A stretch of 24,482 bases of DNA from Promethearchaeota archaeon (GCA_030615235.1 JAUWZR010000008.1:1-24482), one strand, 5' to 3'; numbered from the stretch's first letter, positions 7,662-16,024 are shown. Numbers and translations are program-made. Notes: generated from the letters alone by a model not told the origin.

Positions 7662-8906
7662 TTATTTGGTTAAATGAGCTAATTTCTCTGTAGCAGTTTC
7701 TATCATATTAAGCCTAGTTGAATATTTCTCAAGTAGCTCCGCGAATTTATCAATATCAATTTCTTTGTTCTCTTTTAGTAATTTCAATTCATTAATAGTT
7801 CTCACGATTCCCGCTTTCTTATCCATTAATCTTTCTCGTTTGCTATATGGGATTTTTTGTTCCAATTTTTTCTTTTGAAACGATTTAAATCTCTTAATAT
7901 TCAAGTCCTTTGGCACAAACTTAGTTAAATATATAGTGCTTTTTGGAACAAATGGGGCTAAATTTTCTGGAATAATAATAATTGGCTCCGGGTCTTGAAT
8001 TCTTTTGATCTCCTCATAACCTAATAGATCTAATTTCTCATCTTGCAATATCTCTTTAACAATAGATAGATTTTGCTCAATACTACTTCTTTCCTCATTA
8101 GATAATTCAGACAAACTACTGATCATTTCAGTCCATATTTCTTCCGATTTTAAAAAGTAAAAATTTGCCTTCTGCTGGAGTTTCATAACTTTGTCTTTAT
8201 TGATATTAGTGATAGAAGATTCTAACGAAGCTTGAGCTTTTAATTGACATGCTTTACCCATATCGAAATGAAATTGAGCTCTTAATTGTTGTTTTTTTTT
8301 CTCTTCATGCTTCTTTAAATAGAATAATCTTTTTGACAATGAACTTAACCCTGCATAGAGTTTAGAAGCAAAGTATGTATTATTAGAATTTTCTTCCTTT
8401 AAAGCCGCGATACTCTGCGCAAGTATTCTTGTTTCTTCAGAATTTAATTCTAGATTCTCAGATGAAAGAGTTATCCCTAAATCATATTGATAAATAGATG
8501 CTGCACTAAAATACGCACTTGTCTTGAACATTTTGCTACATTCAACCATTGCTATTATAGCATCTTCCCATTCTTCATCCGCTTCAAACCTATCTGAGAT
8601 ATGAGAATAAGCTCGTGCCATAACCCATAAATTTCGTGCGCATTCAAACATTAAATCTTTAATCAGTATTTCTCTGTTGTTCTCTAGTGGTTCTAAGAAA
8701 TTTGGCGTAATGTTTAAAGTTTTTAAGAGTTTAACTTGATCCTCATTTTGATAGTTAATATTTAAGATTTTAGTGTATTCTAAGACAAGATTTAAGTCGT
8801 CTAAAGTAAAGCTTTCTTCTTCTTTATCTAACGCTTCTTCAATTTTTTTAATTTTGAAATGAAGATATCTAATTCTTTGTAAAACTTCTTCTGTAAAAAG
8901 AGGCAT
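7662..8906 (-). CDS. Helical protein with a candidate BRO1 (ALIX-like) domain
   Basis: A 414-residue soluble, nearly all-helical protein. Read against the BRO1 domain of ALIX, three landmarks occur in the right order and at similar spacing. LMFECARNLWVMARAYSHIS (residues 85-104) matches the LxFExAxxLxxxAAxxSQIA helix. ILAQSIAALKEENSN (161-175) matches the MLAQAQE segment and the helix after it. IPENLAPFVPKSTIYLTKFV (312-331) matches the DRVPxLxxLxPIxxATLVK closing segment. The region between, with KKKQQLRAQFHFDMGKACQL, looks like the paired helices of the BRO1 core. A charged helical C-terminus (about 340-414) follows. BRO1 proteins dock on ESCRT-III and recruit Vps4-dependent membrane remodelling. 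Generic TPR-like repeats are the alternative. ATG start; no membrane segment. Confidence 0.5.
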   Translation of the reverse strand: MPLFTEEVLQRIRYLHFKIKKIEEALDKEEESFTLDDLNLVLEYTKILNINYQNEDQVKLLKTLNITPNFLEPLENNREILIKDLMFECARNLWVMARAYSHISDRFEADEEWEDAIIAMVECSKMFKTSAYFSAASIYQYDLGITLSSENLELNSEETRILAQSIAALKEENSNNTYFASKLYAGLSSLSKRLFYLKKHEEKKKQQLRAQFHFDMGKACQLKAQASLESSITNINKDKVMKLQQKANFYFLKSEEIWTEMISSLSELSNEERSSIEQNLSIVKEILQDEKLDLLGYEEIKRIQDPEPIIIIPENLAPFVPKSTIYLTKFVPKDLNIKRFKSFQKKKLEQKIPYSKRERLMDKKAGIVRTINELKLLKENKEIDIDKFAELLEKYSTRLNMIETATEKLAHLTK

Positions 8907-9010
8907 TTCTCACACTTACAGTTTTTTATTTAAATTTTAGCTAATTACCATAATTTAATCTCATTTTAAAACCATTTTAAAATTATGAAAATTAGTACTT
9001 CATATTAAAA

Positions 9011-10330
9011 ATGTTCCATCAAGATATCTTTATCTTTGAATTTGTCTCTGGAGGAGGATTTAATCAAGTCGGAATCCCTTCGTCTTTATTCTGCGAAGGT
9101 TATGCCATGTTAAGAACAATTATAGAAGATTTTAAAAAATTAGGTTTTCATATTACTACTCTGTTGGATTCCCGGATAGAATTTCTATCTCCTTATATGA
9201 AAGTAGATGTAATAAAATCTGTAGGGTTGGAAGAAGATTATTTGAAAAAATATACCGATTGCGTAAGGGATTCTAGTTATTGTTTTGTAATTGCACCCGA
9301 ATTTTCAAGTATTCTCTATAATCTTACAAAAATTGTCAAAAAGAATAAGAAGAAACTATTAAGTATAGATTTAAACGGTGTAAAGCTCGGAGCGTCTAAG
9401 CTAGAAACTTATAAGTTCTTTATTGCGAATAAAATGAGTACTCCAAAATCATACAAAATCCCATTTAAAGGAATTATTTTTGATTTAGATTTTATTCTTC
9501 AGAAATATGATCAACTAAATAGTCCCATCGTAATTAAACCTAATGATGGAGTAGGATCAGAATCAATTTTTTATTTCGAGAAAAGAAATGATATTTTGCA
9601 ATTTTTTGAAAGTTCTAACAAAATAATAGATGCAAATAGAAAATATATACTTCAAGAATATATTGAAGGCGATCCTATGAGCGTTTCAGTCATCATTGAT
9701 CAAACTCCTGAAAAAATTGTCGAAAATGTTCCTAAAATTCTAGGCGTCAACTTTCAGAATTTACAAATAAAGGACCTTACTAAGGATTCTGAGTATTTCG
9801 GAGGGTTTACGCCCGTAAAACAATTTGAACAGTTAAAAGGTCAAATAGAGAATATCTTAAAGCGTGTAGATTTATCAGCTTTCAAAGGTTATTTTGGAAT
9901 AGATTTTGTGAAAAAAGCTGATAATTCTCTATCCTTTATCGAGATTAATCCAAGATTAACAACATCCTATGTAGGAATTAGGAATGTATTAGAATTCAAT
10001 CCTATGGAGTTACTTCTCAAACAAAATAAAAAGTTACTTAAAAATTACAAATTAATTCCTCATAAATTTTCAGAATTTGCTCAAATAAAATTAGAATATG
10101 ACGGAGAGTATACATCGGGAGAGATTAATAAGTTAGTATTGCCTAAATTGATAAATATGATACCAGAAATAATAACTCCTCCAATTATTATAGAAGGAGT
10201 AAATAAAAACCAAGAAACTTTTTATTCTTGTTTTATCTCGACAAAATCTAATAACATCCAATCGTCGAAGTATCGTGTTTCTCAGATTAATCAGATTTTT
10301 AGCAAGTTTGATTTTAGAATAATTAAATAG
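9011..10330 (+). CDS. ATP-grasp carboligase of the COG1821/MfnD-like family
   Basis: A 439-residue ATP-grasp ligase. The N-terminal signature FEFVSGGGFNQVGIPSSLFC (residues 9-28) with EGYAMLRTIIEDFKKLG is typical of the COG1821 group, whose best-known member is tyramine-glutamate ligase (MfnD) of methanofuran synthesis. The ATP-grasp core has the phosphate-binding Lys176 and glycine loop (PIVIKPNDGVGSES, 172-185), the nucleotide-binding QEYIEGDPMSVSV (215-227), and metal ligands Asp298, Glu311 and Asn313 (SFIEINPRLTTSY). The enzyme joins a carboxylate to an amine at the cost of ATP. Methanofuran assembly is plausible in an archaeon with tetrahydromethanopterin C1 metabolism, but no other mfn gene is nearby and other amide products are possible. 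Its 3' end overlaps the convergent regulator gene by 8 bases. Confidence 0.75.
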   Translation: MFHQDIFIFEFVSGGGFNQVGIPSSLFCEGYAMLRTIIEDFKKLGFHITTLLDSRIEFLSPYMKVDVIKSVGLEEDYLKKYTDCVRDSSYCFVIAPEFSSILYNLTKIVKKNKKKLLSIDLNGVKLGASKLETYKFFIANKMSTPKSYKIPFKGIIFDLDFILQKYDQLNSPIVIKPNDGVGSESIFYFEKRNDILQFFESSNKIIDANRKYILQEYIEGDPMSVSVIIDQTPEKIVENVPKILGVNFQNLQIKDLTKDSEYFGGFTPVKQFEQLKGQIENILKRVDLSAFKGYFGIDFVKKADNSLSFIEINPRLTTSYVGIRNVLEFNPMELLLKQNKKLLKNYKLIPHKFSEFAQIKLEYDGEYTSGEINKLVLPKLINMIPEIITPPIIIEGVNKNQETFYSCFISTKSNNIQSSKYRVSQINQIFSKFDFRIIK

Positions 10331-11216
10331 AAATTAAAAGGATAATTGAGAATCCACCATAATGTACTAACAATGAAATTATTAACGAATTTTCAATTTT
10401 CAATTTTTTATTAATACATAAATTATAGGTTAATAACCACAGAGACCACACTTGAAACAAAATCATAAGTATATTGTCTAACACTCTAATATATGAAAAA
10501 TCTAGAGAACCAGTTGAGATTAAAATAAACCGCAACACTAAGTAAATATCTAAAGGAAAAAAAATTATCGCAAACGACGCTAAAAATTTTAATGTATTCT
10601 CTTTTTTCCTATATATGATTCGAGATAATCCCTCATTTATTAGAAAATAAAGAAGGATGTTTCCTATAAAAAAAAGAGCTAGTAGAAATTGAATATTTGC
10701 ATCTACTGTAGTAAATATCATCAAGGATTCACCAAAAAATAGGAAAAGGGGAAATAAACCGTTCAGACCGCAAAAAATGGAACCAATTAAAGCAATTAGA
10801 ATTGTAAATATCATTACACTATATGTTCTCTTGTTCCCGTAGTTTATGTAAGTTTTTGGAGTAAGAAACATTAATCCTTTTAATATAGGAGAATTGAATT
10901 CTTTTTTGCTAAACTCAGGTGTGATGATGTTATCTTTATTATCAATCAGCGAAGTATAAGCTAGGAGTCCTAATTCTGACAAATAATACTTTTTATTATC
11001 TTGCTGTTCAATTAGACTAGACAATGTATCTAAATGGTGGTAAATAGTACCTGTGCTCACATTTAACTCATTTTTAAGGTAAGTAAATGAAGTAAATTTA
11101 TTTTTCCCTATAATTTTGATTATCTTTCTCCTTAATTCGTGACTTAAAGCATAGTAATAATTAGCTTCGACATCAGTAGAGCCATTTTTTTTATTTATTT
11201 CTTCTTTTTCCGTAAT
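10323..11216 (-). CDS. ArsR-like winged-helix regulator fused to a membrane domain (ATT start proposed)
   Basis: About 297 residues: an N-terminal winged helix (roughly residues 18-90, YYYALSHELRRKIIKIIGKN then LKNELNVSTGTIYHHLDTLS and the wing NKKYYLSELG) and about five transmembrane helices in the C-terminal 170 residues. The HTH pattern is typical of archaeal ArsR-like regulators, and the membrane part suggests a sensor held at the membrane. The first standard start (GTG at 11060) would cut through the recognition helix, so the gene must begin earlier. The frame is open back to a TAG at 11235-11237 with no ATG, GTG or TTG between. An ATT (11214-11216) sits 5 bases after AGGAAGGGATC and is my choice; readthrough of the TAG is the alternative. 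Confidence 0.65.
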   Translation of the reverse strand: MTEKEEINKKNGSTDVEANYYYALSHELRRKIIKIIGKNKFTSFTYLKNELNVSTGTIYHHLDTLSSLIEQQDNKKYYLSELGLLAYTSLIDNKDNIITPEFSKKEFNSPILKGLMFLTPKTYINYGNKRTYSVMIFTILIALIGSIFCGLNGLFPLFLFFGESLMIFTTVDANIQFLLALFFIGNILLYFLINEGLSRIIYRKKENTLKFLASFAIIFFPLDIYLVLRFILISTGSLDFSYIRVLDNILMILFQVWSLWLLTYNLCINKKLKIENSLIISLLVHYGGFSIILLISI

Positions 11217-11221
11217 TTTTT

Positions 11222-11232
11222 GATCCCTTCCT
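11222..11232 (-). promoter_or_regulatory. Strong Shine-Dalgarno sequence deciding an ATT start
   Basis: AGGAAGGGATC on the minus strand closely follows the anti-SD complement GGAGGTGATC and ends 5 bases before ATT (11216). It begins just past the TAG of the preceding gene. In a region where most first genes have no SD, it is a strong sign that ribosomes start here on an internal cistron. Confidence 0.55.
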
Positions 11233-11234
11233 AG

Positions 11235-11642
11235 CTATTCTTGTTTGATTAAGAGGATGTTTAGAATATCGAAAAATATTAGAATCGAACCAATAATTGA
11301 GAAGTAAAATCCTATTCCAGCATTAGGGATATAAAGGAGATCTCTGGGAATGATCTCAACAACAAATATCAAAAAAAACCCAAGTCCTATGAAATTAATT
11401 ATCACAGAATTAATTTTATACACCATATTATAAATAATTACTATTGCTCCAACCAAACATATTATCCCGCAAATTAAAGGAAATAAATATAAAAAAGAAT
11501 CTTCTATTGCTACACTTGTGGTCAATATATATATATTTAATAAAGACAGCCCTGAAAACCATGGCAGGAATTCGGAAATTATCAACATCATCGAACCAGT
11601 TAATCCTAGTAACCTAAAATCTAAATATTTTTTGATAGTCAT
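11235..11642 (-). CDS. Four-helix membrane protein, cotranscribed with the regulator
   Basis: A protein of about 135 residues (MTIKKYLDFRLLGLTGSMML) with four hydrophobic segments separated by short loops, ending FFDILNILLIKQE. No named family is recognised. The ATG is chosen over a TTG fourteen codons upstream because a TATA box lies about 26-35 bases before it. Its TAG stop is in the same reading frame as the winged-helix/membrane gene that follows, with 18 bases between the stop and the proposed ATT start. The pair looks like a membrane protein and its membrane-tethered regulator; a single longer protein made by readthrough is a less likely alternative. Confidence 0.6.
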   Translation of the reverse strand: MTIKKYLDFRLLGLTGSMMLIISEFLPWFSGLSLLNIYILTTSVAIEDSFLYLFPLICGIICLVGAIVIIYNMVYKINSVIINFIGLGFFLIFVVEIIPRDLLYIPNAGIGFYFSIIGSILIFFDILNILLIKQE

Positions 11643-11667
11643 TATTTTCCAGACATGAGATTTTTTT

Positions 11668-11677
11668 ATTATATAAA
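11668..11677 (-). promoter_or_regulatory. TATA box for the membrane protein-regulator unit
   Basis: TTTATATAAT on the minus strand lies about 26-35 bases upstream of the ATG at 11642, a good match to the archaeal TATA consensus and the right distance for a very short leader. It supports the ATG over the upstream TTG. Confidence 0.45.
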
Positions 11678-11762
11678 CATTCAAATAGTATAAACTAAAA
11701 TAGTAATATTAATTTAAGTCTTAAAACACAACATTTAAACTACAAACTTTTTACTATCTGAT

Positions 11763-13157
11763 ATGCCGACTGAAGAAGAATTTGAAGATGATCTGGATTC
11801 AATTCATTTGTTTAATTATTTAAAAAAAGCGATACCCGTCGAAGAACTTAGGGATTTCTCTTCCTCAAGACGCATTGGAAGCATAGATTTTGTAAAAGGG
11901 ATAGCGATAATTTTCATTATTTTAGCGCACGCTGCCGGAGCGTGGTTCACTCCGACTTGGATATTTCTTTATGGGATATTGTTCACATTTCTAGACATAT
12001 TCGGCCCCTCTTTATTCGTCTTTCTATCCGCCTTAAGCGTTGTTTTCAGTATCCGACGTAAAAAGGGAGAAATAAAAGAGAAGATTATTAGGAATAGAAT
12101 TTTTTCTCGGGGTATTATGATGATAGTAATAGCGGTTATTTTTAATTTAATCTCAATAGAGTTAACTATCGAAGGATATTCTTTTCCCGCAACTCTATGG
12201 GGGTGGAATATTTTGATGTTTATCGGTTTTTCGCAAATATTTTCTTATTATGTTTTGAAACTTAGTAAAATTGCTAGGGCTATCATTGGTTTGTTTATTA
12301 TCTTTACATCTGACGCAATTCGACTATATCTCTTTCAAGGTAAAGAAGCAGGAGACCTCTTGAGCTCTATTCTGCATTTCATTATCACTTCACCTAGCCC
12401 TATGACCCCCATACTTCCTTGGCTTTCAATTTGCTTCATTTCTTCGATTTTTGGGGAATATTTATATGAGGCCATGATGGGTGGAACTAAAAAAGATTAT
12501 AAAAAATTATTTCGGACATTTATATATTGGGGTTTATTTTTCGTCCTCGCAGGTATATTTCTAGGCAGAAATTCGTATATACCCGGGAATGAGTTTATTG
12601 CCGCTACGGATATTAAAATAGGAACGCTTCCTTCAAGTGATTACCCCTTCATACTTCTTTTACTTGATATAAGAACGCAAAGTATTATACCTGGGATTCC
12701 GTACCCTGGTATGTGGGAATTTTTAATTCGAGGACGTGGTCCTAACATGATATATAATTTAGGTGCTGCTCTCATGCTCATCGCTGTATGTTTTTATATT
12801 CTCGATATAAAAAGAAAAATGAATAATTTTATATCGATGATAAATTATTATGGAAAAGTATCATTAAGTTTGTTTCTACTACACTTTGTTTTTATAACTC
12901 TATTTTTAAATTCTTTAGATTTTATTCCTTATGCCTTTGTAGTTTTCGGTTATTTAGGATTTTGGGGTTTCGTCATGTATGTATGGAACGAGTTCTACAA
13001 TGGGGTGGGATCACCGGAATGGCTTATGGTTCAAGTTGGACGAATCGGGCAAAAAACAGGCAAAACAGTAAAGAAAGAAATACTCGTAATAGAAGAAGAA
13101 ATAAAAGGAACGGTTAAAAAATTAAAAAAAGACCGTGACGAAGGGTCAAAGAAATAA
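11763..13157 (+). CDS. DUF1624/HGSNAT-like membrane acyltransferase, copy 1
   Basis: A 464-residue integral membrane protein with a soluble acidic N-terminus and about ten membrane helices. RRIGSIDFVKGIAIIFIILA (residues 36-55) followed by His56 is the opening signature of the DUF1624 / heparan-alpha-glucosaminide N-acetyltransferase group (R-x-x-S-I-D-x-x-R-G ... H), whose eukaryotic member moves acetyl from cytosolic acetyl-CoA across a membrane onto a sugar. Other conserved blocks are GPSLFVFLSALSVVFSIRRK, LWGWNILMFIGFSQIFSY, RGRGPNMIYNLGAALMLIAV and YYGKVSLSLFLLHF. The C-terminal tail (about residues 420-464) is long, lysine-rich and cytosolic. A close paralogue follows in tandem. The acceptor is unknown; a surface glycan or glycolipid is a fair guess. 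Confidence 0.65.
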   Translation: MPTEEEFEDDLDSIHLFNYLKKAIPVEELRDFSSSRRIGSIDFVKGIAIIFIILAHAAGAWFTPTWIFLYGILFTFLDIFGPSLFVFLSALSVVFSIRRKKGEIKEKIIRNRIFSRGIMMIVIAVIFNLISIELTIEGYSFPATLWGWNILMFIGFSQIFSYYVLKLSKIARAIIGLFIIFTSDAIRLYLFQGKEAGDLLSSILHFIITSPSPMTPILPWLSICFISSIFGEYLYEAMMGGTKKDYKKLFRTFIYWGLFFVLAGIFLGRNSYIPGNEFIAATDIKIGTLPSSDYPFILLLLDIRTQSIIPGIPYPGMWEFLIRGRGPNMIYNLGAALMLIAVCFYILDIKRKMNNFISMINYYGKVSLSLFLLHFVFITLFLNSLDFIPYAFVVFGYLGFWGFVMYVWNEFYNGVGSPEWLMVQVGRIGQKTGKTVKKEILVIEEEIKGTVKKLKKDRDEGSKK

Positions 13158-13333
13158 CTTTCAATCTAAATTTCGATTTCTTATCAAAATTATTTAGAAA
13201 TTACAATTTCATACCTAATTTTTTTAATTTATATAATAAAGTTTAAATTTTCGCAAGATGAGAATACTTTATAATTTCGCGTTAATTGTTTTACAAATAA
13301 AATTCTATTTATCAACATATCGATGAGTGAAAA

Positions 13334-14602
13334 ATGTCAATTGAGAACGAATTTGGAACGGCAACTGAATCTCCTCCTCTATTCAACTACCTACAAGAAT
13401 TAATCCCTTTAGAGGATATCCGAGATTTTGCGTCTCCAAAACGAATTGGGAGTATTGATTTTGTTAAAGGTTTTGCCATAGTTTTTATTATGTTAGCCCA
13501 TTCAGCTGCTATTTGGCTAAATAGCGAAAATTACTATCTTTACGGATTATTATTCGCGTTATTGGATTTTCTCGGACCGTCCTTGTTTGTTTTTCTTTCC
13601 TCTTTAAGCGTGATTTTCAGTATTCGAAACAAACAGAACATATTACCGTCTAAAGTGATCCGTATGAGGATATTTTCTCGGGGCATTATGATCATCCTTA
13701 TTGCAACAATTTACAATGTTACTTCTCTAATTATAGAAAGGCCTGACATTCCCTTCCCTTTAAATTTATGGGGTTGGAACATTCTTATGTTCATAGGCTT
13801 TTCGCAAATCTTTTCTTATTTCGCATTAAGATTAACAAAGCTTTCTAGGGCTATTTTAGGAATTGCAATTGTTTTATCTTCAAATTTCATAAGAGATCTC
13901 CTCTTTTTTCCTGGTATTGAAGATGGTAATTTGGTAGTTATTTTTGTTCATTTTATTGTTATAGGGCCAAATCCTATGGTTCCACTCCTACCCGGACTAG
14001 CCATCTGCTTTATTTCTACAATTTTTGGAGAATACCTTTACGAAGCAATGAATAAAGGAACTCACGACGCATACGTTGGATTGTATCGTATTTTCATGAT
14101 ATGGAGTATAATTTTGATTTTAATTGGTATAGGACTTGGATTTCAATTGTATACCAAGGATACGATATTAGGTGGTGTAACAGAATACCCGAATATAGTT
14201 CTCCTAGATGTGGCAAATGGAGCAGCTTTTCTCAATATCCCTGGAATGCCAGAGTTATTAATCAGAGGAAGAGGCCCAAATTTATTATATAATTTAGGTG
14301 CTGCTTTATTAGTTATTTCCATTTGTTTTTACTTTATTGATATAAAGAAGAAATATGGAAATTTTGTAAAAATGTTTGTTTATTACGGCAAGGTATCTTT
14401 AAGTTTGTTTTTCGTTCATCAAATATTCCTCGGTTTGTTCAGTAGGCAATTTGACCTTATACTCTTTCTTATCACGGATCTAACCTATATCGGTCTAATG
14501 GGCTTTTGTATGTATATTTGGATGGAATATGCAAATGGAGTTGGATCGCCAGAATGGCTCATGGCTGCGATGGGAAAACTGGGAAAAAAAAAGCGAAAAT
14601 AG
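13334..14602 (+). CDS. DUF1624/HGSNAT-like membrane acyltransferase, copy 2
   Basis: A 422-residue paralogue of the gene before it, aligning over the whole length: LFNYLQELIPLEDIRDFASP against LFNYLKKAIPVEELRDFSSS, then RIGSIDFVKG, His56, GPSLFVFLSSLSVIFSIRNK, RIFSRGIMIILIA, LWGWNILMFIGFSQIFSY, FGEYLYEAMNKGT, RGRGPNLLYNLGAALLVISI and YYGKVSLSLFFVHQ. Identity looks near half. It lacks the long charged C-terminal tail of copy 1 (ending GKLGKKKRK) and the 600-region loop differs most, so the copies may have different acceptors or partners. About 176 bases separate the two, with no SD before this ATG, so it may have its own promoter. A tandem duplication is the simplest origin. Confidence 0.65.
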   Translation: MSIENEFGTATESPPLFNYLQELIPLEDIRDFASPKRIGSIDFVKGFAIVFIMLAHSAAIWLNSENYYLYGLLFALLDFLGPSLFVFLSSLSVIFSIRNKQNILPSKVIRMRIFSRGIMIILIATIYNVTSLIIERPDIPFPLNLWGWNILMFIGFSQIFSYFALRLTKLSRAILGIAIVLSSNFIRDLLFFPGIEDGNLVVIFVHFIVIGPNPMVPLLPGLAICFISTIFGEYLYEAMNKGTHDAYVGLYRIFMIWSIILILIGIGLGFQLYTKDTILGGVTEYPNIVLLDVANGAAFLNIPGMPELLIRGRGPNLLYNLGAALLVISICFYFIDIKKKYGNFVKMFVYYGKVSLSLFFVHQIFLGLFSRQFDLILFLITDLTYIGLMGFCMYIWMEYANGVGSPEWLMAAMGKLGKKKRK

Positions 14603-14819
14603 AAAACCTTTATTGATGTAAAATTCAACCTAACAGATTTTATTCTGCTCTTTAAATGTGGCTATAACTATTATATTTACCTTTAAGATAATTATATATA
14701 CTAAAAGTAACAAATTATAAATAGGAAATATAGTAAAAGTAATCAAACATAAATTGTAATATTTCTCCTTGTTTCAGTTGATAAGTAACCATTCTACAAC
14801 CAAAACATAGAACTCGCTA

Positions 14820-15350
14820 TTGGTGAAACCTTTGAGTAATACATCATATAAATTTAAAGTCTGCTTGTTTGGCCCTGGCGGCGTCGGAAAAACGTCCCTA
14901 TTAATCAGATACATTAAAGATTACTTTAGTACTGATTTGAAACAAACCATTGGCTCAAGTTTTTTAATAAAAGACATCGAAATCGACCAAAAAAACGTAA
15001 GACTCTTGCTATGGGATATTGGGGGTCAAGACATCTTTAAAAAATTAAGAACTATTTATTTTAAGGGAAGTAATGCCGCTTTTGGTGTATTTGACGTAAC
15101 CAATCCCCAATCTCTTTTAAAACTTCCTGGTTGGGTTAGTAGTATAAAAAAGACGGTGAAAAAATCTATCCCTATGGTCATCGTTGGGAATAAGATCGAT
15201 TTAGAACGCCAAATTGGGAGACAGGAAGCAGAGGATCTAGCAAAAAGATTAAATTGTGACTATTTAGAAACATCTGCTAAAACAGGAGAACAGGTTGAGG
15301 TAGCATTTGAAATTATTGCTCGAGCTTGCCTGAACTCAGTTGGAGAATAA
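14820..15350 (+). CDS. Ras/Rab-like small GTPase
   Basis: A 176-residue single-domain small GTPase. All five G motifs are present: G1 GPGGVGKT (residues 18-25), G2 Thr43 in KQTIGSSF, G3 WDIGGQD (65-71) with the catalytic Gln70, G4 NKID (124-127) and G5 TSAKTG (151-156). The TIGSSF effector region and the WDIGGQD switch resemble the Rab/Ras branch, as in the many Ras-like GTPases of Asgard archaea. The C-terminus (RACLNSVGE) has no CAAX or Rab-type double cysteine motif, so lipid anchoring of the eukaryotic kind is unlikely; one Cys lies near the end. The start is TTG or the GTG directly after it. It stands alone with a 217-base gap upstream; a longin protein that could regulate such a GTPase lies about 6 kb downstream. 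Confidence 0.9.
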   Translation: MVKPLSNTSYKFKVCLFGPGGVGKTSLLIRYIKDYFSTDLKQTIGSSFLIKDIEIDQKNVRLLLWDIGGQDIFKKLRTIYFKGSNAAFGVFDVTNPQSLLKLPGWVSSIKKTVKKSIPMVIVGNKIDLERQIGRQEAEDLAKRLNCDYLETSAKTGEQVEVAFEIIARACLNSVGE

Positions 15351-15380
15351 TCTTATATGAAATATCTCTTAAATAAAGAA

Positions 15381-16013
15381 TTAACTTATTTTTATCCCGT
15401 ATTTTAGAAGTTCCTCAACCAACTCATCTAATCCCATATATCTTATCGCATTTATACCCATCTCACTAGCTGATCGGATGTTGTTTAAGCCGTCGTCGAT
15501 AAATAAAATTTCTTTTGGTTTGCAGCCGGCTTTCTTTATGGCTAGTTCAAAAACTTTTGGATCTGGTTTTGTGAGATGAATTTCATGAGAAAGTATAAAT
15601 TCATCAAAGAGTTCCCAGATATCCCACTTCTGTTTCTTTAAGTAGTTCCAATGGCTTGAATTAATATTTGACATGCAGATTAACTTGAAGTTGTTTGATG
15701 TCTTGATATTTCTGATTAATTCAACCATATCTAAATTAAGGTCGTTAATAATGCTGTTAAACGATGCAAAGAATTGTTTTTGATCAAGTGAACACGCTTG
15801 ATCCCCCCCAAGTAATTCGCAAGCTTGTTTATAAAATTCTTCATCGGTTATTTTACCTTGATGATATGTGTCTGATTGGCGAAAAAATTCTAATATTATT
15901 GGAGTTTGAGGTTTATTCAACGGAGATTGCGTAATAACATCATTGAAAAATTTACTAAAATCCAATTCAATAAGAACATCCCCTAAATCAATAATTATGC
16001 ATTTAATCGTCAC
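15381..16013 (-). CDS. HAD-superfamily phosphatase, YihX-like
   Basis: A protein of about 210 residues of the haloacid dehalogenase superfamily. Motif I is IIIDLGDVLIELDF (nucleophile Asp near residue 9), closely like the IFDLGNVIVDIDF of E. coli YihX, a subgroup where the second Asp is replaced by Gly. Motif II is CMSNINSSHW, motif III the Lys in HLTKPDPKVF, and motif IV FIDDGLNNIRSA. The helical cap lies between motifs I and II. YihX-type enzymes hydrolyse sugar phosphates such as glucose 1-phosphate. The start is chosen at a GTG five bases after AGGTGA, which lies just past the ThrRS stop; a GTG three codons earlier is the alternative. It is cotranscribed with thrS. Confidence 0.8.
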   Translation of the reverse strand: MTIKCIIIDLGDVLIELDFSKFFNDVITQSPLNKPQTPIILEFFRQSDTYHQGKITDEEFYKQACELLGGDQACSLDQKQFFASFNSIINDLNLDMVELIRNIKTSNNFKLICMSNINSSHWNYLKKQKWDIWELFDEFILSHEIHLTKPDPKVFELAIKKAGCKPKEILFIDDGLNNIRSASEMGINAIRYMGLDELVEELLKYGIKIS

Positions 16014-16024
16014 TACATTCACCT

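Noticed and set aside
11235..11237. TAG as pyrrolysine
   Set aside because: No sign of pyl genes in the window, and a strong SD directly after the TAG explains translation of the second gene more simply. Kept only as an alternative.
14101..14292. 63-aa plus-strand ORF inside the second acyltransferase gene
   Set aside because: Out-of-frame shadow of a conserved membrane-protein gene with no features of its own.
14603..14819. Possible RNA gene in the gap before the GTPase
   Set aside because: No tRNA cloverleaf, GC-rich hairpin or conserved RNA motif could be traced; the stretch is plain AT-rich DNA.
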